Source: JBKBUF01 sp046290815
Lineage (GTDB): Bacteria > Bacteroidota > Bacteroidia > Cytophagales > Cytophagaceae
Reading direction: 5' to 3'
Length of the DNA: 64,000 bases
Assembly (NCBI GenBank): GCA_046290815.1
Contig: JBKBUF010000026.1
Span: 4,242-68,241, forward strand
Part shown: positions 17,240 through 27,593 of the stretch, one piece after another
Layout: every line of letters starts with the position of its first letter
Numbering within the stretch: the stretch's first letter is position 1
The notes under the pieces: model-generated
Databases searched by the model: none
What the model was told of the DNA's origin: nothing
What the model saw: the letters and a program-made list of their open reading frames with translations, nothing else
Position numbers and translations under genes: made by a program

Positions 17240-20200
17240 ATGCATACAATAAGATCATATACCTGCTTAGGTTGGCTGCTCAATCATCTGAGCAGTAAAG
17301 CTTTTGTATTGCTATCTTTTTTGACTTTCACGTTTACCTGGGCCTTGGCACATCAGCCCCCGGAAACGAGGGATTATGAATTTGTAGAAAACAAAAATCA
17401 ATGGAATAAAAATGTCCTATTCAGGACCGATGTGCCTGCCGGAGCAATGTTCCTGGAAAAAAATTGTATCACTTATCACCTGTTTGATAAATCCATTTTT
17501 GAAAAAATTCACGGGACCAATATTAAAGACACACATCAGGTCGAAAAAATAATTAAAGCCCATGCTTTTAAAGTTCGGTTTGAAGGAGCAAATCCTGATG
17601 TAATTGCAAATGGCGACAACGTGAATTCTCAACTGTACAACTATTTTCTGGGTAATGATCAATCGAAATGGTCTTCCAGAGTTAAATCTTACCGGGAAGT
17701 CACATATGAAAATATTTATCCGGGCACTCAACTGAAATTCTATTCCTTCGGAGGAAACCTTAAATATGATTTTATCCTGAATCCTGAAGCTGATCCGTTA
17801 AAAATCCAGCTTCTATATGAAGGAATTGACCAAATGAGTTTAAAAAACGGGAACCTGATTATAAAAACCAATGCAGGAGATGTTATCGAAAGAGCGCCCT
17901 ATGCTTATCAGGTCATTAACGGGCAGAGAAGAACTGTTCCATGTCAATATGTATTAAAAGACAAAAAATTAAGTTTCGCTTTTCCCAAAGGATACAACAG
18001 TACTCTTCCTCTCATAATTGACCCTACCTTAATTTTTTCTACCTATTCCGGATCTCATTCCAACAACTTCGGCTATACTGCAACATTTGATTCTGAAGGA
18101 TTTCTATATTCAGGCAGTACCGCATTCGGCCCTAACTACCCTACCACCATCGGAGCATATGATGTCTCTTTCAACAGTGTTGAAGATGACGAATACAGAG
18201 AATTTTTTACAGATATAGCCATTACCAAGTATGATACCACCGGTACCAAAAGAATATATTCCACTTTTATAGGGGGCCAGTATGATGAAATGCCGCACAG
18301 CCTTGTAGTCAACAGCAAGGATGAATTATACATTTTCGGTACCACCGGATCTCCTGACTACCCTTTTACCAGCGGCGCCTACGATTCCACTTTCGCCGGC
18401 GGATTTAATGTCAACCTGAAGAATGGAATTTTTGTACAGTTTTATCAAGGAACAGATATTATAGTTTCTAAATTGTCTAATGACGGATCGGCTTTGCTTG
18501 CTTCTACATTCTTAGGAGGGACAGGCAACGAGGGCATCAATTATTCGATGAGCCTCAGGTATAATTATGCAGATGAGGTCAGAGGAGAAATAGACATAGA
18601 TGCGGAAGATAATATATATATAGTCAGCACAACAGGGTCAGTTGACTTTCCTGTCACAGCGGAAAGCTTCCAACCTACCTACGGTGGAGGAGGGCTTGAT
18701 GCATTTGTTGTAAAAATGAACAGCAGCCTGTCAGAAATTATCTACGGTTCGTTCTTTGGCGGAAACTCTTCGGATGCTGCATATTCCCTTGCTCTTGACG
18801 ATTCACTTAATGTATATATTGCCGGAGGAACCATCTCTACCACAATACCGGTAACTTCCGGAGTATTAGGACCAGCATTTTCCGGCGGGAGAGCTGACGG
18901 ATTTATTGCACATATTTCCAAAGACGGAACCACACTGCTACATTCTACATATTATGGATCTTCAGCGTACGACCAGATATATTTTATCGAGCTGGACAGA
19001 TTTAATAATGTTTATGTGTTCGGACAAACAGAAGCACCGGGAAATACATTTATCCATAATGCAGCCTATAACCGTCCGAATAGCGGACAGTTTATCAGCA
19101 AAATGACCTTTTCACTGGATTCATTAATATGGTCTACTGCTTTCGGAACAGGAATAGGAGGCCCTAATATTTCTCCTACAGCATTCCTTGTGGATTTGTG
19201 TAATAAGATATATTTATCCGGCTGGGGGGGTATCACCAATATGTATTGGTATCTGAATAACAAAGCCGGGTATACTACCGGAATGGATGTAACGCCTGAC
19301 GCCTACAGACAAACTACTGATGGAAGCGATTTCTACCTGATGGTTTTAGAAGACGATGCCTCAGCGTTGAGCTATGGTTCTTTTTATGGTGGAACTTCAA
19401 GCTTTGACCATGTTGATGGAGGAACAAGCCGATTCGACCGCAAAGGAAAAATGTACCAGGCAGTGTGTGCCAGCTGCGGAGGTCATCAGGATTTCCCTAT
19501 ACATCCGAACCCCGGTGCAGTTTCTGCAAGTAATAACTCCAGTTGCAACAGCGCAGTTTTCAAATTCGATTTTAATTTACCTATAGTGGTGGCAGATTTT
19601 GTAAGTCCTTTTGGCTGCGCCAATGCACCTGTCAATTTCATTAATACCAGCCTGGTGCAAAAGGCCACTCAATTCTTCTGGGATTTTGGCGACAACACTA
19701 CCAGTACCGAAAGGAACCCGACACACACTTACACCTCTCCGGGCATCTACAAAGTAAAATTGGTATTAAACGACAATCTTACCTGTAACCTTGCCGATAC
19801 ATTGGTAAAAAATGTTGAAATAAGACAACATCAAAGCAGCAACTTACCAGCATTAACTATTTGTCCAGGCCAGAGCGTACAAATAGGACTGGACCATATT
19901 GCAGGATACACTTCTTATACCTGGTCTCCTGTTTCCACACTTAATAATCATCAGATCAGTAACCCGGTGGCATCTCCTTTATCCACTACCGACTATACCA
20001 TGCTAATGTCTAATGGTATCTGTGTCGACACAGTAAGGCAAAGGGTAAATGTTCCTGCTGTAGTGATAGATGCAGGAAACGATCGAACTTTATGCCGTTA
20101 CAATTTACCTGCAACATTAAACGCAACAAGTAATAATGCCATTAACTATACCTGGTCATTAAATAAAACTTTTAGTCCTGCACTAAACTCAGGGGGAAGC

Positions 20201-21808
20201 AGTTCTGTAAGTGTAAATCCTTCTGATGTCCAAACAAAATATTATGTAAGAGGTGTCAACAGTTCAGGATGTTCCAATATTGACAGTATCTTAGTCACCA
20301 TTGAAGATATTTCCTATACTGTTAGTCCGGGCCGCACAATATGCAGTGGTGATACTGCAATACTTAGAGTAAACAAAAATGTAGCATCACATACTTATAA
20401 TTATTCATGGTCCCCAACCTCGAGTATTCAAGGGCCTGCTAATGGCATCTCTGCTATTGTAAGACCTACAACTACCACCACATACACTGTCGTAGTTTCC
20501 ACACCTGCCGGCTGCATTGCACAGTCGCAAATTACTGTCACCTTAGATTATCCTCAGTCCACAACCCTAACACCTTTAAATATTTGTCCAGGACAATCAG
20601 CTTCCATAGGCATAGCTCCTATTGCAGGATACAGCTATTACTCCTGGACTCCTGCAACCGGTTTATCAAACCCTGCAATCAGCAATCCGTTAGCTACACC
20701 GGCGGCAAGCACTACTTATATGCTGCAGTATTCTGATGGTATTTGTATGGATACCTTAAGACAAAGAATAAACCTTCAGCCAGCAAATGTTGATGCAGGC
20801 GACGACAGGGTGGTTTGCAGCAACACTGGAAATATTACATTGAATGCTACAAGCACTAATGCGGTACAATACGAATGGGCGACAAATAAAAACTTCAATC
20901 CACTCATTAATTCCGGAGGAAGCAGCAGTGTAACTATAAATCCCCTTCAACCAATAAACAAATATTATGTCAGAGCCACCAACAGTTTTGGCTGTACCAG
21001 CATTGACAGTATAATTGTCCGCCTTTCCGACTATTCATTTACCGGAGAAACTGATAAATATATATGCATAGGTGACACAGTAGAATTAAAAATACAGCAA
21101 CACAATCCGGAAGATACCATAACATACTCCTGGACCCCTTCTACGGGAATAATTGGTCCTTCTACCGGCAGTTCAATTTTAGTATCACCTACAGAGCCGA
21201 TAACATATACAGCTAATTTATCCAACAACCATGGTTGTACCTTCCTGACTTCAGTAGATGTAAACATCTCACCGGTTCAGTCAGGTTTCATTTCTGCCTG
21301 GACAGACAAGGACACCATCTACAGAAGTCAGTCAACAAACCTGCATGTGAGACCCCTTGGTTACAACTATGTATGGCTGCCTGACTACTATCTTTCTAAC
21401 AACAAAAGCTCAGACCCCAATGCGAAACCGGATGTAACCACCACTTATACCGTTTCACTTTCTGATCCGTTAAATAATAAATGCAGGGTTGACACTGTGG
21501 TAACGGTTTATGTAATAGATCTTATTTGCGGGGAGCCGGAGATATATGTACCTAATGCGTTTACTCCAAATGGTGACGGAAACAATGACAAAATATTTGT
21601 AAGAGGAAGAAATATTGAGAAGTTATTATTCATTATTTATAACCGCTGGGGAGAAAAAGTATTTGAGTCAAACGACATGAACAAAGGATGGGACGGTACA
21701 TACCTGGGGAAACCTGTTAATCCTGATGTATTTGTTTATTACCTGGAAGCATATTGCATTGACGGGCAGGAGTATTTTAAAAAAGGAAACATTACTGTAA
21801 TCAGATAA
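17240..21808 (+). CDS. T9SS type B (gliding-motility CTD) surface protein with SBBP, PKD and duplicated Ig-like modules
   Basis: A 1522-residue protein. Residues 1-40 are a signal peptide. An N-terminal DUF7948-type region starts at DYEFVENKNQW. SBBP beta-propeller repeats fill about 265-770 (FLGGTGNEG, FFGGNSSDAA, YYGSSAYDQ), and a PKD domain with FFWDFGDNTTS sits near 805. Two tandem copies of a 241-residue Ig-like block follow (each opens ICPGQS). The type B C-terminal domain is at about 1430-1522 (VPNAFTPNGDGNND, YNRWGEKVFES, GWDGTY, YYLEAYC). It lies 3 nt before a PorP/SprF gene, the usual partner of type B cargo, and ends in the outer membrane or on the surface. An adhesin or matrix role is inferred; no catalytic motif seen. 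Confidence 0.92.
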   Translation: MHTIRSYTCLGWLLNHLSSKAFVLLSFLTFTFTWALAHQPPETRDYEFVENKNQWNKNVLFRTDVPAGAMFLEKNCITYHLFDKSIFEKIHGTNIKDTHQVEKIIKAHAFKVRFEGANPDVIANGDNVNSQLYNYFLGNDQSKWSSRVKSYREVTYENIYPGTQLKFYSFGGNLKYDFILNPEADPLKIQLLYEGIDQMSLKNGNLIIKTNAGDVIERAPYAYQVINGQRRTVPCQYVLKDKKLSFAFPKGYNSTLPLIIDPTLIFSTYSGSHSNNFGYTATFDSEGFLYSGSTAFGPNYPTTIGAYDVSFNSVEDDEYREFFTDIAITKYDTTGTKRIYSTFIGGQYDEMPHSLVVNSKDELYIFGTTGSPDYPFTSGAYDSTFAGGFNVNLKNGIFVQFYQGTDIIVSKLSNDGSALLASTFLGGTGNEGINYSMSLRYNYADEVRGEIDIDAEDNIYIVSTTGSVDFPVTAESFQPTYGGGGLDAFVVKMNSSLSEIIYGSFFGGNSSDAAYSLALDDSLNVYIAGGTISTTIPVTSGVLGPAFSGGRADGFIAHISKDGTTLLHSTYYGSSAYDQIYFIELDRFNNVYVFGQTEAPGNTFIHNAAYNRPNSGQFISKMTFSLDSLIWSTAFGTGIGGPNISPTAFLVDLCNKIYLSGWGGITNMYWYLNNKAGYTTGMDVTPDAYRQTTDGSDFYLMVLEDDASALSYGSFYGGTSSFDHVDGGTSRFDRKGKMYQAVCASCGGHQDFPIHPNPGAVSASNNSSCNSAVFKFDFNLPIVVADFVSPFGCANAPVNFINTSLVQKATQFFWDFGDNTTSTERNPTHTYTSPGIYKVKLVLNDNLTCNLADTLVKNVEIRQHQSSNLPALTICPGQSVQIGLDHIAGYTSYTWSPVSTLNNHQISNPVASPLSTTDYTMLMSNGICVDTVRQRVNVPAVVIDAGNDRTLCRYNLPATLNATSNNAINYTWSLNKTFSPALNSGGSSSVSVNPSDVQTKYYVRGVNSSGCSNIDSILVTIEDISYTVSPGRTICSGDTAILRVNKNVASHTYNYSWSPTSSIQGPANGISAIVRPTTTTTYTVVVSTPAGCIAQSQITVTLDYPQSTTLTPLNICPGQSASIGIAPIAGYSYYSWTPATGLSNPAISNPLATPAASTTYMLQYSDGICMDTLRQRINLQPANVDAGDDRVVCSNTGNITLNATSTNAVQYEWATNKNFNPLINSGGSSSVTINPLQPINKYYVRATNSFGCTSIDSIIVRLSDYSFTGETDKYICIGDTVELKIQQHNPEDTITYSWTPSTGIIGPSTGSSILVSPTEPITYTANLSNNHGCTFLTSVDVNISPVQSGFISAWTDKDTIYRSQSTNLHVRPLGYNYVWLPDYYLSNNKSSDPNAKPDVTTTYTVSLSDPLNNKCRVDTVVTVYVIDLICGEPEIYVPNAFTPNGDGNNDKIFVRGRNIEKLLFIIYNRWGEKVFESNDMNKGWDGTYLGKPVNPDVFVYYLEAYCIDGQEYFKKGNITVIR
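19861..21306 (+). repeat. In-frame tandem duplication, 723 bp period
   Basis: The first copy begins at TTGTCCAGG (19861) and the second at the same word at 20584, exactly 241 codons apart. Shared landmarks in order are DxxRQRxN, DAGxDR, a YxWxxNKxFxPxxNSGGSSSVxxNP segment, KYYVRxxNSxGC, DSIxV, and YSWxPxxxIxGPxxGxS. The second copy fades near the type B CTD. Confidence 0.85.
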
Positions 21809-21811
21809 AAG

Positions 21812-22840
21812 GTGAAGAAAAATCCATATAGGATATTACTGTTAATTGCAGCATCAATTATGCTTCAAGCCTTTATTCCTGTATTTGGACAAGACATACA
21901 TTACTCTCAGTTCATTAACTCTCCACACAACCTGAATCCTGCACTTACTGGAGATTTTAATGGAGATTATCGATTTATAGGAAATGGAAGAAGGCAATGG
22001 AATTCCGTTACAGTGCCATATGAAACATTCAGCCTTGCATCAGACGCCAGAAATTTCTTCGAATCTAAACACACAGGGGCTGGCATAATGATGAATCACG
22101 ACAAAACGGGAGATTCAAAACTTACTACTTTCCAGCTGAATATCTCACTATCCAAAGGTTTTGCTCTTGATAGAAAAAAAGAAAAACATTTGATAAGATT
22201 GGGTATTCAGACAGGTTTCACACAGAAAAGAATAGACTACTCAGCCCTGACCTATGACAACCAATACAATGGAACAGCATTCGATCCTTCCGCACCCAGC
22301 AATGAAAGTTTTGGAAATTCCGGAAGAATATACCCGAACTTTCACGCAGGTATCACTTATACTAAAGTAATATCAAGGACCAGATTAGTCAGGACAGGAT
22401 TCAGCATATACAATATAAATCGTCCGGAGCAATCGTTTTTTAATGAAGTCACCGTAATGCTGGACAGGAGGTTTAACTTCCATATAAACGGAGAGTTTGA
22501 CATGAATCCACAGCTGGATATTTTACCTGGATTACTTATCATGCAGCAGGGCAGGTACCATCAAACAACTTTAGGGACCAACTTCAGATACAAAATTGAC
22601 CAGCGCAAAAGGCACTACAGAGCATTGTATGCAGGCATATGGACAAGAGCAAGAGACGCAGGATTTGTCACTTTTGGGATGGACTACAACAATGTTCACG
22701 CTTCGATAAGCTATGACATTAATTACAGCAGACTGACAAGAGCAAGCCACGGAAGAGGTGGCGTTGAAATTTCAGTAATATATATAATCAGTAAAACACC
22801 AAAAAGAAGAACATTTAAGCAGTGCCCGGTATTTTTGTAA
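21812..22840 (+). CDS. PorP/SprF family T9SS outer-membrane protein
   Basis: A 342-residue protein. It starts with GTG at 21812, only 3 nt after the preceding stop, which points to translational coupling. Signal peptide 1-27 ends at FGQDIHYSQF; the HYSQF-xx-P-xNLNPALTG motif right after cleavage is the PorP/SprF hallmark. The rest is beta-barrel-like with GMDYNNVHASISYDINYSRL near the C-terminus. PorP/SprF proteins help export or anchor partner type B cargo, here the upstream 1522-residue protein. It overlaps the next gene by 19 nt. Confidence 0.93.
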   Translation: MKKNPYRILLLIAASIMLQAFIPVFGQDIHYSQFINSPHNLNPALTGDFNGDYRFIGNGRRQWNSVTVPYETFSLASDARNFFESKHTGAGIMMNHDKTGDSKLTTFQLNISLSKGFALDRKKEKHLIRLGIQTGFTQKRIDYSALTYDNQYNGTAFDPSAPSNESFGNSGRIYPNFHAGITYTKVISRTRLVRTGFSIYNINRPEQSFFNEVTVMLDRRFNFHINGEFDMNPQLDILPGLLIMQQGRYHQTTLGTNFRYKIDQRKRHYRALYAGIWTRARDAGFVTFGMDYNNVHASISYDINYSRLTRASHGRGGVEISVIYIISKTPKRRTFKQCPVFL

Positions 22841-25110
22841 AACATATTGCGATTATCTTCATTGCAGGATTCTTTCAGGTTCTTCCATTTAAAGGCCTTT
22901 GTCAAAATGCCACAAAATGGGAAAAGTATGGAGATCTTTCCTATGCAGAAAAAGACTTCTATGGGGCCTCTGTATATTTCCAGAAAGCATTAGAGGAAGA
23001 CAGCAGCAATATAGACCTGATGTATAAATATGCAGAGTCACTCCGACAGTACAATGAATATGAGCTTGCTGAAAAAGCATACATGGATGTTTACCAGGCA
23101 GACATGGGACAAACATATAAAGAAGCGCTCTTTTTTGCCGCCACCATGAAAAAGCACAACATGAAATATGAAGAGGCAAAAAAAGACTTTAAGAAATACG
23201 CTTCACTGGCAGATAAAAACAGTTATTTATACCGTAAATCAATCCAGGAAATAAAATCATGTGATTTTGCTCAAAGTAAAATCAACGACACAGTAGCAGT
23301 GGAAATACTAAATATGGGTCCATCAATCAATACAACAGGATCTGAATTCAGCCCGCAATTTATCCATGATTCTGCCTTTGTGTTTTCATCCATCAGAGCA
23401 GAAAAGGTAAAAGAAGGAAACATCATTGAGGACAAAATTTATAAAGTTAAAATTTATAAAGCCTACAAAGAAAACAACGAATGGAGACAGGCGGAGCTTG
23501 ATACCGCAATTAATAATTCCAGCTATCATATAGCGAATGGAACCGGATATCTTATAGGGAAAATTTTCTTTACGGGATGCGACAAAAACTATAATTGCAA
23601 AATTTATAAAAGTGAGTTGACAAACAGTAGCTGGACAAAAGGTATTCCTTTAAATGAAAAGATCAATGCGGCAAACTCTAATTCGACAATGCCATATCTG
23701 ACTATTATAGATGGAAAAGAGGTACTTTTATTCTGCTCTAACAGAAAGGGTGGCAAAGGAGGTTATGATATCTACTATAGCGTTGCTGATGAGCAGGGCA
23801 ATTTTTCTGACCCGGTAAATCTGGGCCCTAATATAAATACCGAAGATGATGATATTACCCCTGTTTATAATTCCGGGAATCAAATACTATATTTCAGCTC
23901 TTCGTGGCATGAAGGCTTCGGAGGGCATGACATATTCAGAAGTAAAGGACCATTGACTTCATTAAGTACTCCGGAAAATATAGGATACCCATTAAACACA
24001 AGCTGTAATGATTTGTATTATGTAGTCTCCTCTGATACCACACATGGACTTATTACCTCTAACAGAAAGGGATCTATTACCTCTAAAGGGGAAACCTGTT
24101 GCAATGACTTATGGTATTTTAAGAAGGAGGTAATACCGGTGCAGCTTGCAGAAATTCCGGAAGAAAAAATAGTCGATAAAACCGAAGAAGAAAAAAATCT
24201 CCTTATTACATCGCTGCCTGTAACCTTGTACTTCCATAATGACGAACCAGATGCAAGAAGAAGAGACACCCTAACCAAAAGAAACTACCTGGAAACTTGC
24301 ATTGACTATATAAGCATGAAAGATCTGTATATTTCCAATTTCAGCAAACATTTAAAACCTCAGGAGAAAACAGAAGCTGAAAACGATATAGCCTTGTTCT
24401 TCGCAGAAAAAGTAGAAAAGGGCGCTGCAGATCTTGAGCAATTTACAGAAAGACTGACCAAGTTACTTGAATCAGGTTACAGACTTGAGCTAACCATAAA
24501 AGGGCATGCCAGCCCACTTGCAAGAACTGATTATAACGTTCCTCTGACAAAGAGAAGAATAAGCAGCCTTGTCAATTATTTTAAAGAATATAAGAATGGC
24601 ATACTGCTGCCTTTTCTTGCAGATAGTGCAGAAAACGGTGGCTGCCTCAGAATTGTAAGTATCCCGTTCGGCGAATACAAGGCCGGAAATACCGTCAGCG
24701 ACAATTATCATGACCAGAGGAATTCTGTGTACAGCCGGGCGGCGGCGGAAGAAAGGTTTATTCAGATCACCTCACTGCATCTGATGCACAAAGATAGCCT
24801 TCATCCGGAGATTCATTTACCTATCAGCCATAAAGATATAGGGGACGTAAAAGCCGGCAAAAAAATGAAGCTCACATTCCATTATAAAAATACCGGCAAG
24901 TCTGATCTGATAATATCTTCTTTCAGGAAACCCAACTACGTCAACATTATTTCCCATGATGAAAAGGTACATCCGGGAAAGTTCGGAAAGGCTGTATTGG
25001 AGATCGATTATAGCAGCCTATCAGGAAAGCAGGTTACATCCATTCATATCCTTTCCAATGCCATTCACTACGATAAAGAATTTGCGGTAACAAGCGAAGT
25101 AACTCCGTAA
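22822..25110 (+). CDS. TPR / PD40 / OmpA-like envelope protein with C-terminal DUF1573-like domain
   Basis: A 762-residue frame with a GTG start at 22822, inside the PorP gene. Residues 1-28 look like a signal peptide. TPR repeats at about 30-150 (YASVYFQ-, ALEEDSSNIDLMYKYAES-type) are followed by WD40-like PD40 repeats at about 165-430 (FSSIRAEK, FCSNRKGGKGGYDIYYS, YFSSSWHEGFGGHDIF), an OmpA-like region at about 520-650 (LTIKGHASPLARTDYNVPLTKRRI) and a DUF1573/Ig-like tail at 665-762. This resembles PorE-type T9SS peptidoglycan-binding proteins. The extended OmpA segment and the added Ig-like tail are unusual. Probably links the PorP partner to the cell wall (inference). Confidence 0.85.
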   Translation: MPGIFVKHIAIIFIAGFFQVLPFKGLCQNATKWEKYGDLSYAEKDFYGASVYFQKALEEDSSNIDLMYKYAESLRQYNEYELAEKAYMDVYQADMGQTYKEALFFAATMKKHNMKYEEAKKDFKKYASLADKNSYLYRKSIQEIKSCDFAQSKINDTVAVEILNMGPSINTTGSEFSPQFIHDSAFVFSSIRAEKVKEGNIIEDKIYKVKIYKAYKENNEWRQAELDTAINNSSYHIANGTGYLIGKIFFTGCDKNYNCKIYKSELTNSSWTKGIPLNEKINAANSNSTMPYLTIIDGKEVLLFCSNRKGGKGGYDIYYSVADEQGNFSDPVNLGPNINTEDDDITPVYNSGNQILYFSSSWHEGFGGHDIFRSKGPLTSLSTPENIGYPLNTSCNDLYYVVSSDTTHGLITSNRKGSITSKGETCCNDLWYFKKEVIPVQLAEIPEEKIVDKTEEEKNLLITSLPVTLYFHNDEPDARRRDTLTKRNYLETCIDYISMKDLYISNFSKHLKPQEKTEAENDIALFFAEKVEKGAADLEQFTERLTKLLESGYRLELTIKGHASPLARTDYNVPLTKRRISSLVNYFKEYKNGILLPFLADSAENGGCLRIVSIPFGEYKAGNTVSDNYHDQRNSVYSRAAAEERFIQITSLHLMHKDSLHPEIHLPISHKDIGDVKAGKKMKLTFHYKNTGKSDLIISSFRKPNYVNIISHDEKVHPGKFGKAVLEIDYSSLSGKQVTSIHILSNAIHYDKEFAVTSEVTP

Positions 25111-25290
25111 TATTTAACCATTTCTAAACCGGCATTTTTGCTGAAATATTATAACTTTCTTTTTCTATTAAGAATCGAAACAGGTGAATATTAAGCCAGT
25201 TCATTTGAAAAATTGTCCTATTATAAAGACATATAAAAAAATCATCTATGAATTATTAACAGAACATTGATTTTCAGGTTTTAGCTATTG

Positions 25291-27048
25291 ATGGAAATTT
25301 TTATAGTTCTGGGGCTGCTGGTATTGGCAATAATATTTTTTGCTACAGAGAAATTACCTATTGATCTGGTAACTATCCTGTTGATTATTTGTCTGATTTC
25401 TTTTGGAATACTAACCCCGGACGAAGCATTTGCCGGTTTTGGTTCAGACTTCATTGTGATCCTGTCAAGTATATTCGTGCTTACTGGTGCCTTGCTTGAT
25501 ACGGGGGTACTTGACAAATTCGGGGCAAAACTTATTGAATTCACCGGAAACAATAAAACCTTTTTTTTAATCAGTCTATTATTGGTTACGGGCGTAACAT
25601 CAGCTTTTATTAACAACACAAGTGTAACAGCTTTGCTTGTCGGGCCGGTGTTACAAATTTGCAGAAAATTAAAACTCAACAGCTCAAAAGTTTTAATGCC
25701 TATGGCATTTGCTTCCATCCTGGGCGGCACCTGCACTTTGATAGGGACATCTACCAATATTGCAGTGAGCGGATTTATATCCAAGGCCGGATATCAGCCT
25801 ATAGGAATTTTTGAAATTTTACCTGTAGGTTCAATATTATTTTTTACAGGTTTTTTCTACCTGATATTTGCCTCCAAATTCATGCTTAAGAAAAGGGACA
25901 ACAACATTTTCTTTGAGAACAAAATAAAAAGGGAATACCTAAGTGAGGTAATTATATTGCCGATTTCAAAATTGATCGGCGAAAAAGTAAAATCCAATGA
26001 ATTGACAAAACATGACATTAATATCCATAAGGTCTTACGATTAAACAAAGAGATTACCCCCGACAATAACACTGTCTTAGAAGAAAACGACATACTTATA
26101 GTGGAATGTGGCGTAGATGAGTTATTAAAAATAAAAGAAACCGCCGGAATTGATATTAAGGCAGACATATATTGCAATGTAGACCCCAAGTCCAAAGAAT
26201 TACAACTTGCTGAAATACTAATAACACCCCTTTCTTCCCTTATTGGAAAAACCGTAAATGAAATCAGGTTCAGAAGAAATTATAATTCGGTAGTATTGGC
26301 AATCCATAGAGCCGGACAGAATGCAAACTCTAAAATCAGTGACATTAGACTTCAGACGGGAGACATGCTGCTTATACAGACTACCAAATCAAATATTGAT
26401 ACATTGTCCGGCAACAAAGATTTTAATATCCTTGGAAATTTTAAGCCAAACCTTTTTAAAGAAAGGAAAGGATACTCCACGATAGTATTATTTGCTTTGG
26501 CAATTATAATCGGCAGTTCAAACCTGGCACCGGTTTCACTTTGTTTCCTTACTGCCGCAGCATTTACCATCTTATTCGGGGCAGTGACAACAGAAAGAGC
26601 CTATCATCTGGTTGACTGGAGGCTGATAATCCTGATTGGCGGAATGACAGCATTCGGAACTGCAATGGAAAAGTCAGGCGCTTCAGACTTTTTGGCTCAC
26701 AATATCGCTCATGTATTAAGGCCATTTGGTACAACTGCAGTATTATTCGGTCTGGTAGGTGTAGTGGTACTTTTAACCCAGCCATTATCTAACGCCGCTG
26801 CAGCGCTGGTTGTACTACCTGTCGCCATAGAAACTGCCAAAGAGCTTGCAGTTAACCCCAGAAGCTTTGCCATAGGAATTATGCTGGGAGCATCCGTTTC
26901 TTTAATTACACCTTTCGAACCATCCGGACTTCTTGTATATGGGCCAGGAAAATATAAGTTTATTGACTTCCCCTTTATAGGTGGACCTTTAACGATCATT
27001 CTTATTACTTTACTTGTTTTACTGGTTCCCGTTTTCTGGCCTTTCTAA
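25291..27048 (+). CDS. SLC13/DASS-family permease with two RCK_C domains
   Basis: The ATG at 25291 gives 585 residues. An N-terminal half of about six helices includes a loop FINNTSVTALLVGPVL and GGTCTLIGTSTNIAVSG, the sodium/anion SLC13 signature. Two TrkA-C/RCK_C domains follow at about 210-280 and 295-375 (EENDILIVECG, QTGDMLLIQTT), then a second membrane half (GASVSLITPFEPSGLLVYGPG). This is the layout of many bacterial SLC13 permeases annotated for sulfate or dicarboxylate. The substrate cannot be decided. It ends 2 nt before a convergent gene. Confidence 0.9.
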   Translation: MEIFIVLGLLVLAIIFFATEKLPIDLVTILLIICLISFGILTPDEAFAGFGSDFIVILSSIFVLTGALLDTGVLDKFGAKLIEFTGNNKTFFLISLLLVTGVTSAFINNTSVTALLVGPVLQICRKLKLNSSKVLMPMAFASILGGTCTLIGTSTNIAVSGFISKAGYQPIGIFEILPVGSILFFTGFFYLIFASKFMLKKRDNNIFFENKIKREYLSEVIILPISKLIGEKVKSNELTKHDINIHKVLRLNKEITPDNNTVLEENDILIVECGVDELLKIKETAGIDIKADIYCNVDPKSKELQLAEILITPLSSLIGKTVNEIRFRRNYNSVVLAIHRAGQNANSKISDIRLQTGDMLLIQTTKSNIDTLSGNKDFNILGNFKPNLFKERKGYSTIVLFALAIIIGSSNLAPVSLCFLTAAAFTILFGAVTTERAYHLVDWRLIILIGGMTAFGTAMEKSGASDFLAHNIAHVLRPFGTTAVLFGLVGVVVLLTQPLSNAAAALVVLPVAIETAKELAVNPRSFAIGIMLGASVSLITPFEPSGLLVYGPGKYKFIDFPFIGGPLTIILITLLVLLVPVFWPF

Positions 27049-27050
27049 GT

Positions 27051-27335
27051 TTAATAAGGATAATAAATCACCTCTTTTAGTTCCCTGTGACGAATTAAAA
27101 ATTCCTGTATAGGAGGACAACTGGCCTTTATTCTTATATGATTGGATTTTACAAAGTTCATCGCATATGTAATGATCCTTTCTTTAATCTCAGGAAGATC
27201 GCCGGAACCTGCAGCAAAAATCTGATAAAAATCCCACAGCTTGTTGCTTAGCTTTTTATACTTAATAATACATTCAGAGCCGAGATCTGAAACAATAGTA
27301 AATCTTCCCTCCGATTCGTTATGATTAATTTCCAT
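27051..27335 (-). CDS. Small YidJ/NATD1-like GNAT-fold protein (putative)
   Basis: A 94-residue protein whose pattern fits the short Gcn5-related family: GRFTIV...ECIIKYKKL, a central HT-like strand, a helix (ERIITYAMNFVKSN), then IRIKASCPPIQEFLIRH with the conserved Cys and terminal RHRE. Acetyl-CoA binding and function are not proven for most members, and the usual GxG loop is poorly kept here. Convergent and nearly abutting the SLC13 permease; 33 nt downstream of the small lipoprotein. Confidence 0.6.
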   Translation of the reverse strand: MEINHNESEGRFTIVSDLGSECIIKYKKLSNKLWDFYQIFAAGSGDLPEIKERIITYAMNFVKSNHIRIKASCPPIQEFLIRHRELKEVIYYPY

Positions 27336-27368
27336 TATTCCTGAGTCTATATCATTTTCGTAATTACC

Positions 27369-27593
27369 CTAATTTGCTTTATCCAGATTGTACATCAGTG
27401 TATCTGCTGCATATAAACCGGAACTTAAACCTGCACCACTTTCCATATTCAACAATGTATCATTTCCAAGTCGCCGGATAGCTCCTGCTTCTTCTGCCCT
27501 GTTTCTTGTACTGCTATCGATTCCCGGATCCTGTCTTGTAGTACACGAAAACATTAATATTCCAATGGCCAACACTACTCCCAATCTCTTCAT
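27369..27593 (-). CDS. Small lipoprotein
   Basis: Start at the ATG at 27593 (MKRLGVVLAIGILMFSCTT, 74 residues); another ATG lies three codons upstream. The LMFSC lipobox gives a diacylglyceryl-Cys17. The mature part is hydrophilic (about 58 residues) with no recognised domain. Probably outer-membrane-anchored. Upstream of the YidJ-like gene on the same strand. Confidence 0.6.
   Translation of the reverse strand: MKRLGVVLAIGILMFSCTTRQDPGIDSSTRNRAEEAGAIRRLGNDTLLNMESGAGLSSGLYAADTLMYNLDKAN

Noticed and set aside
25281..25784. 167-codon leftward frame
   Set aside because: Antisense to the SLC13 permease, whose signature motifs are in the sense frame.
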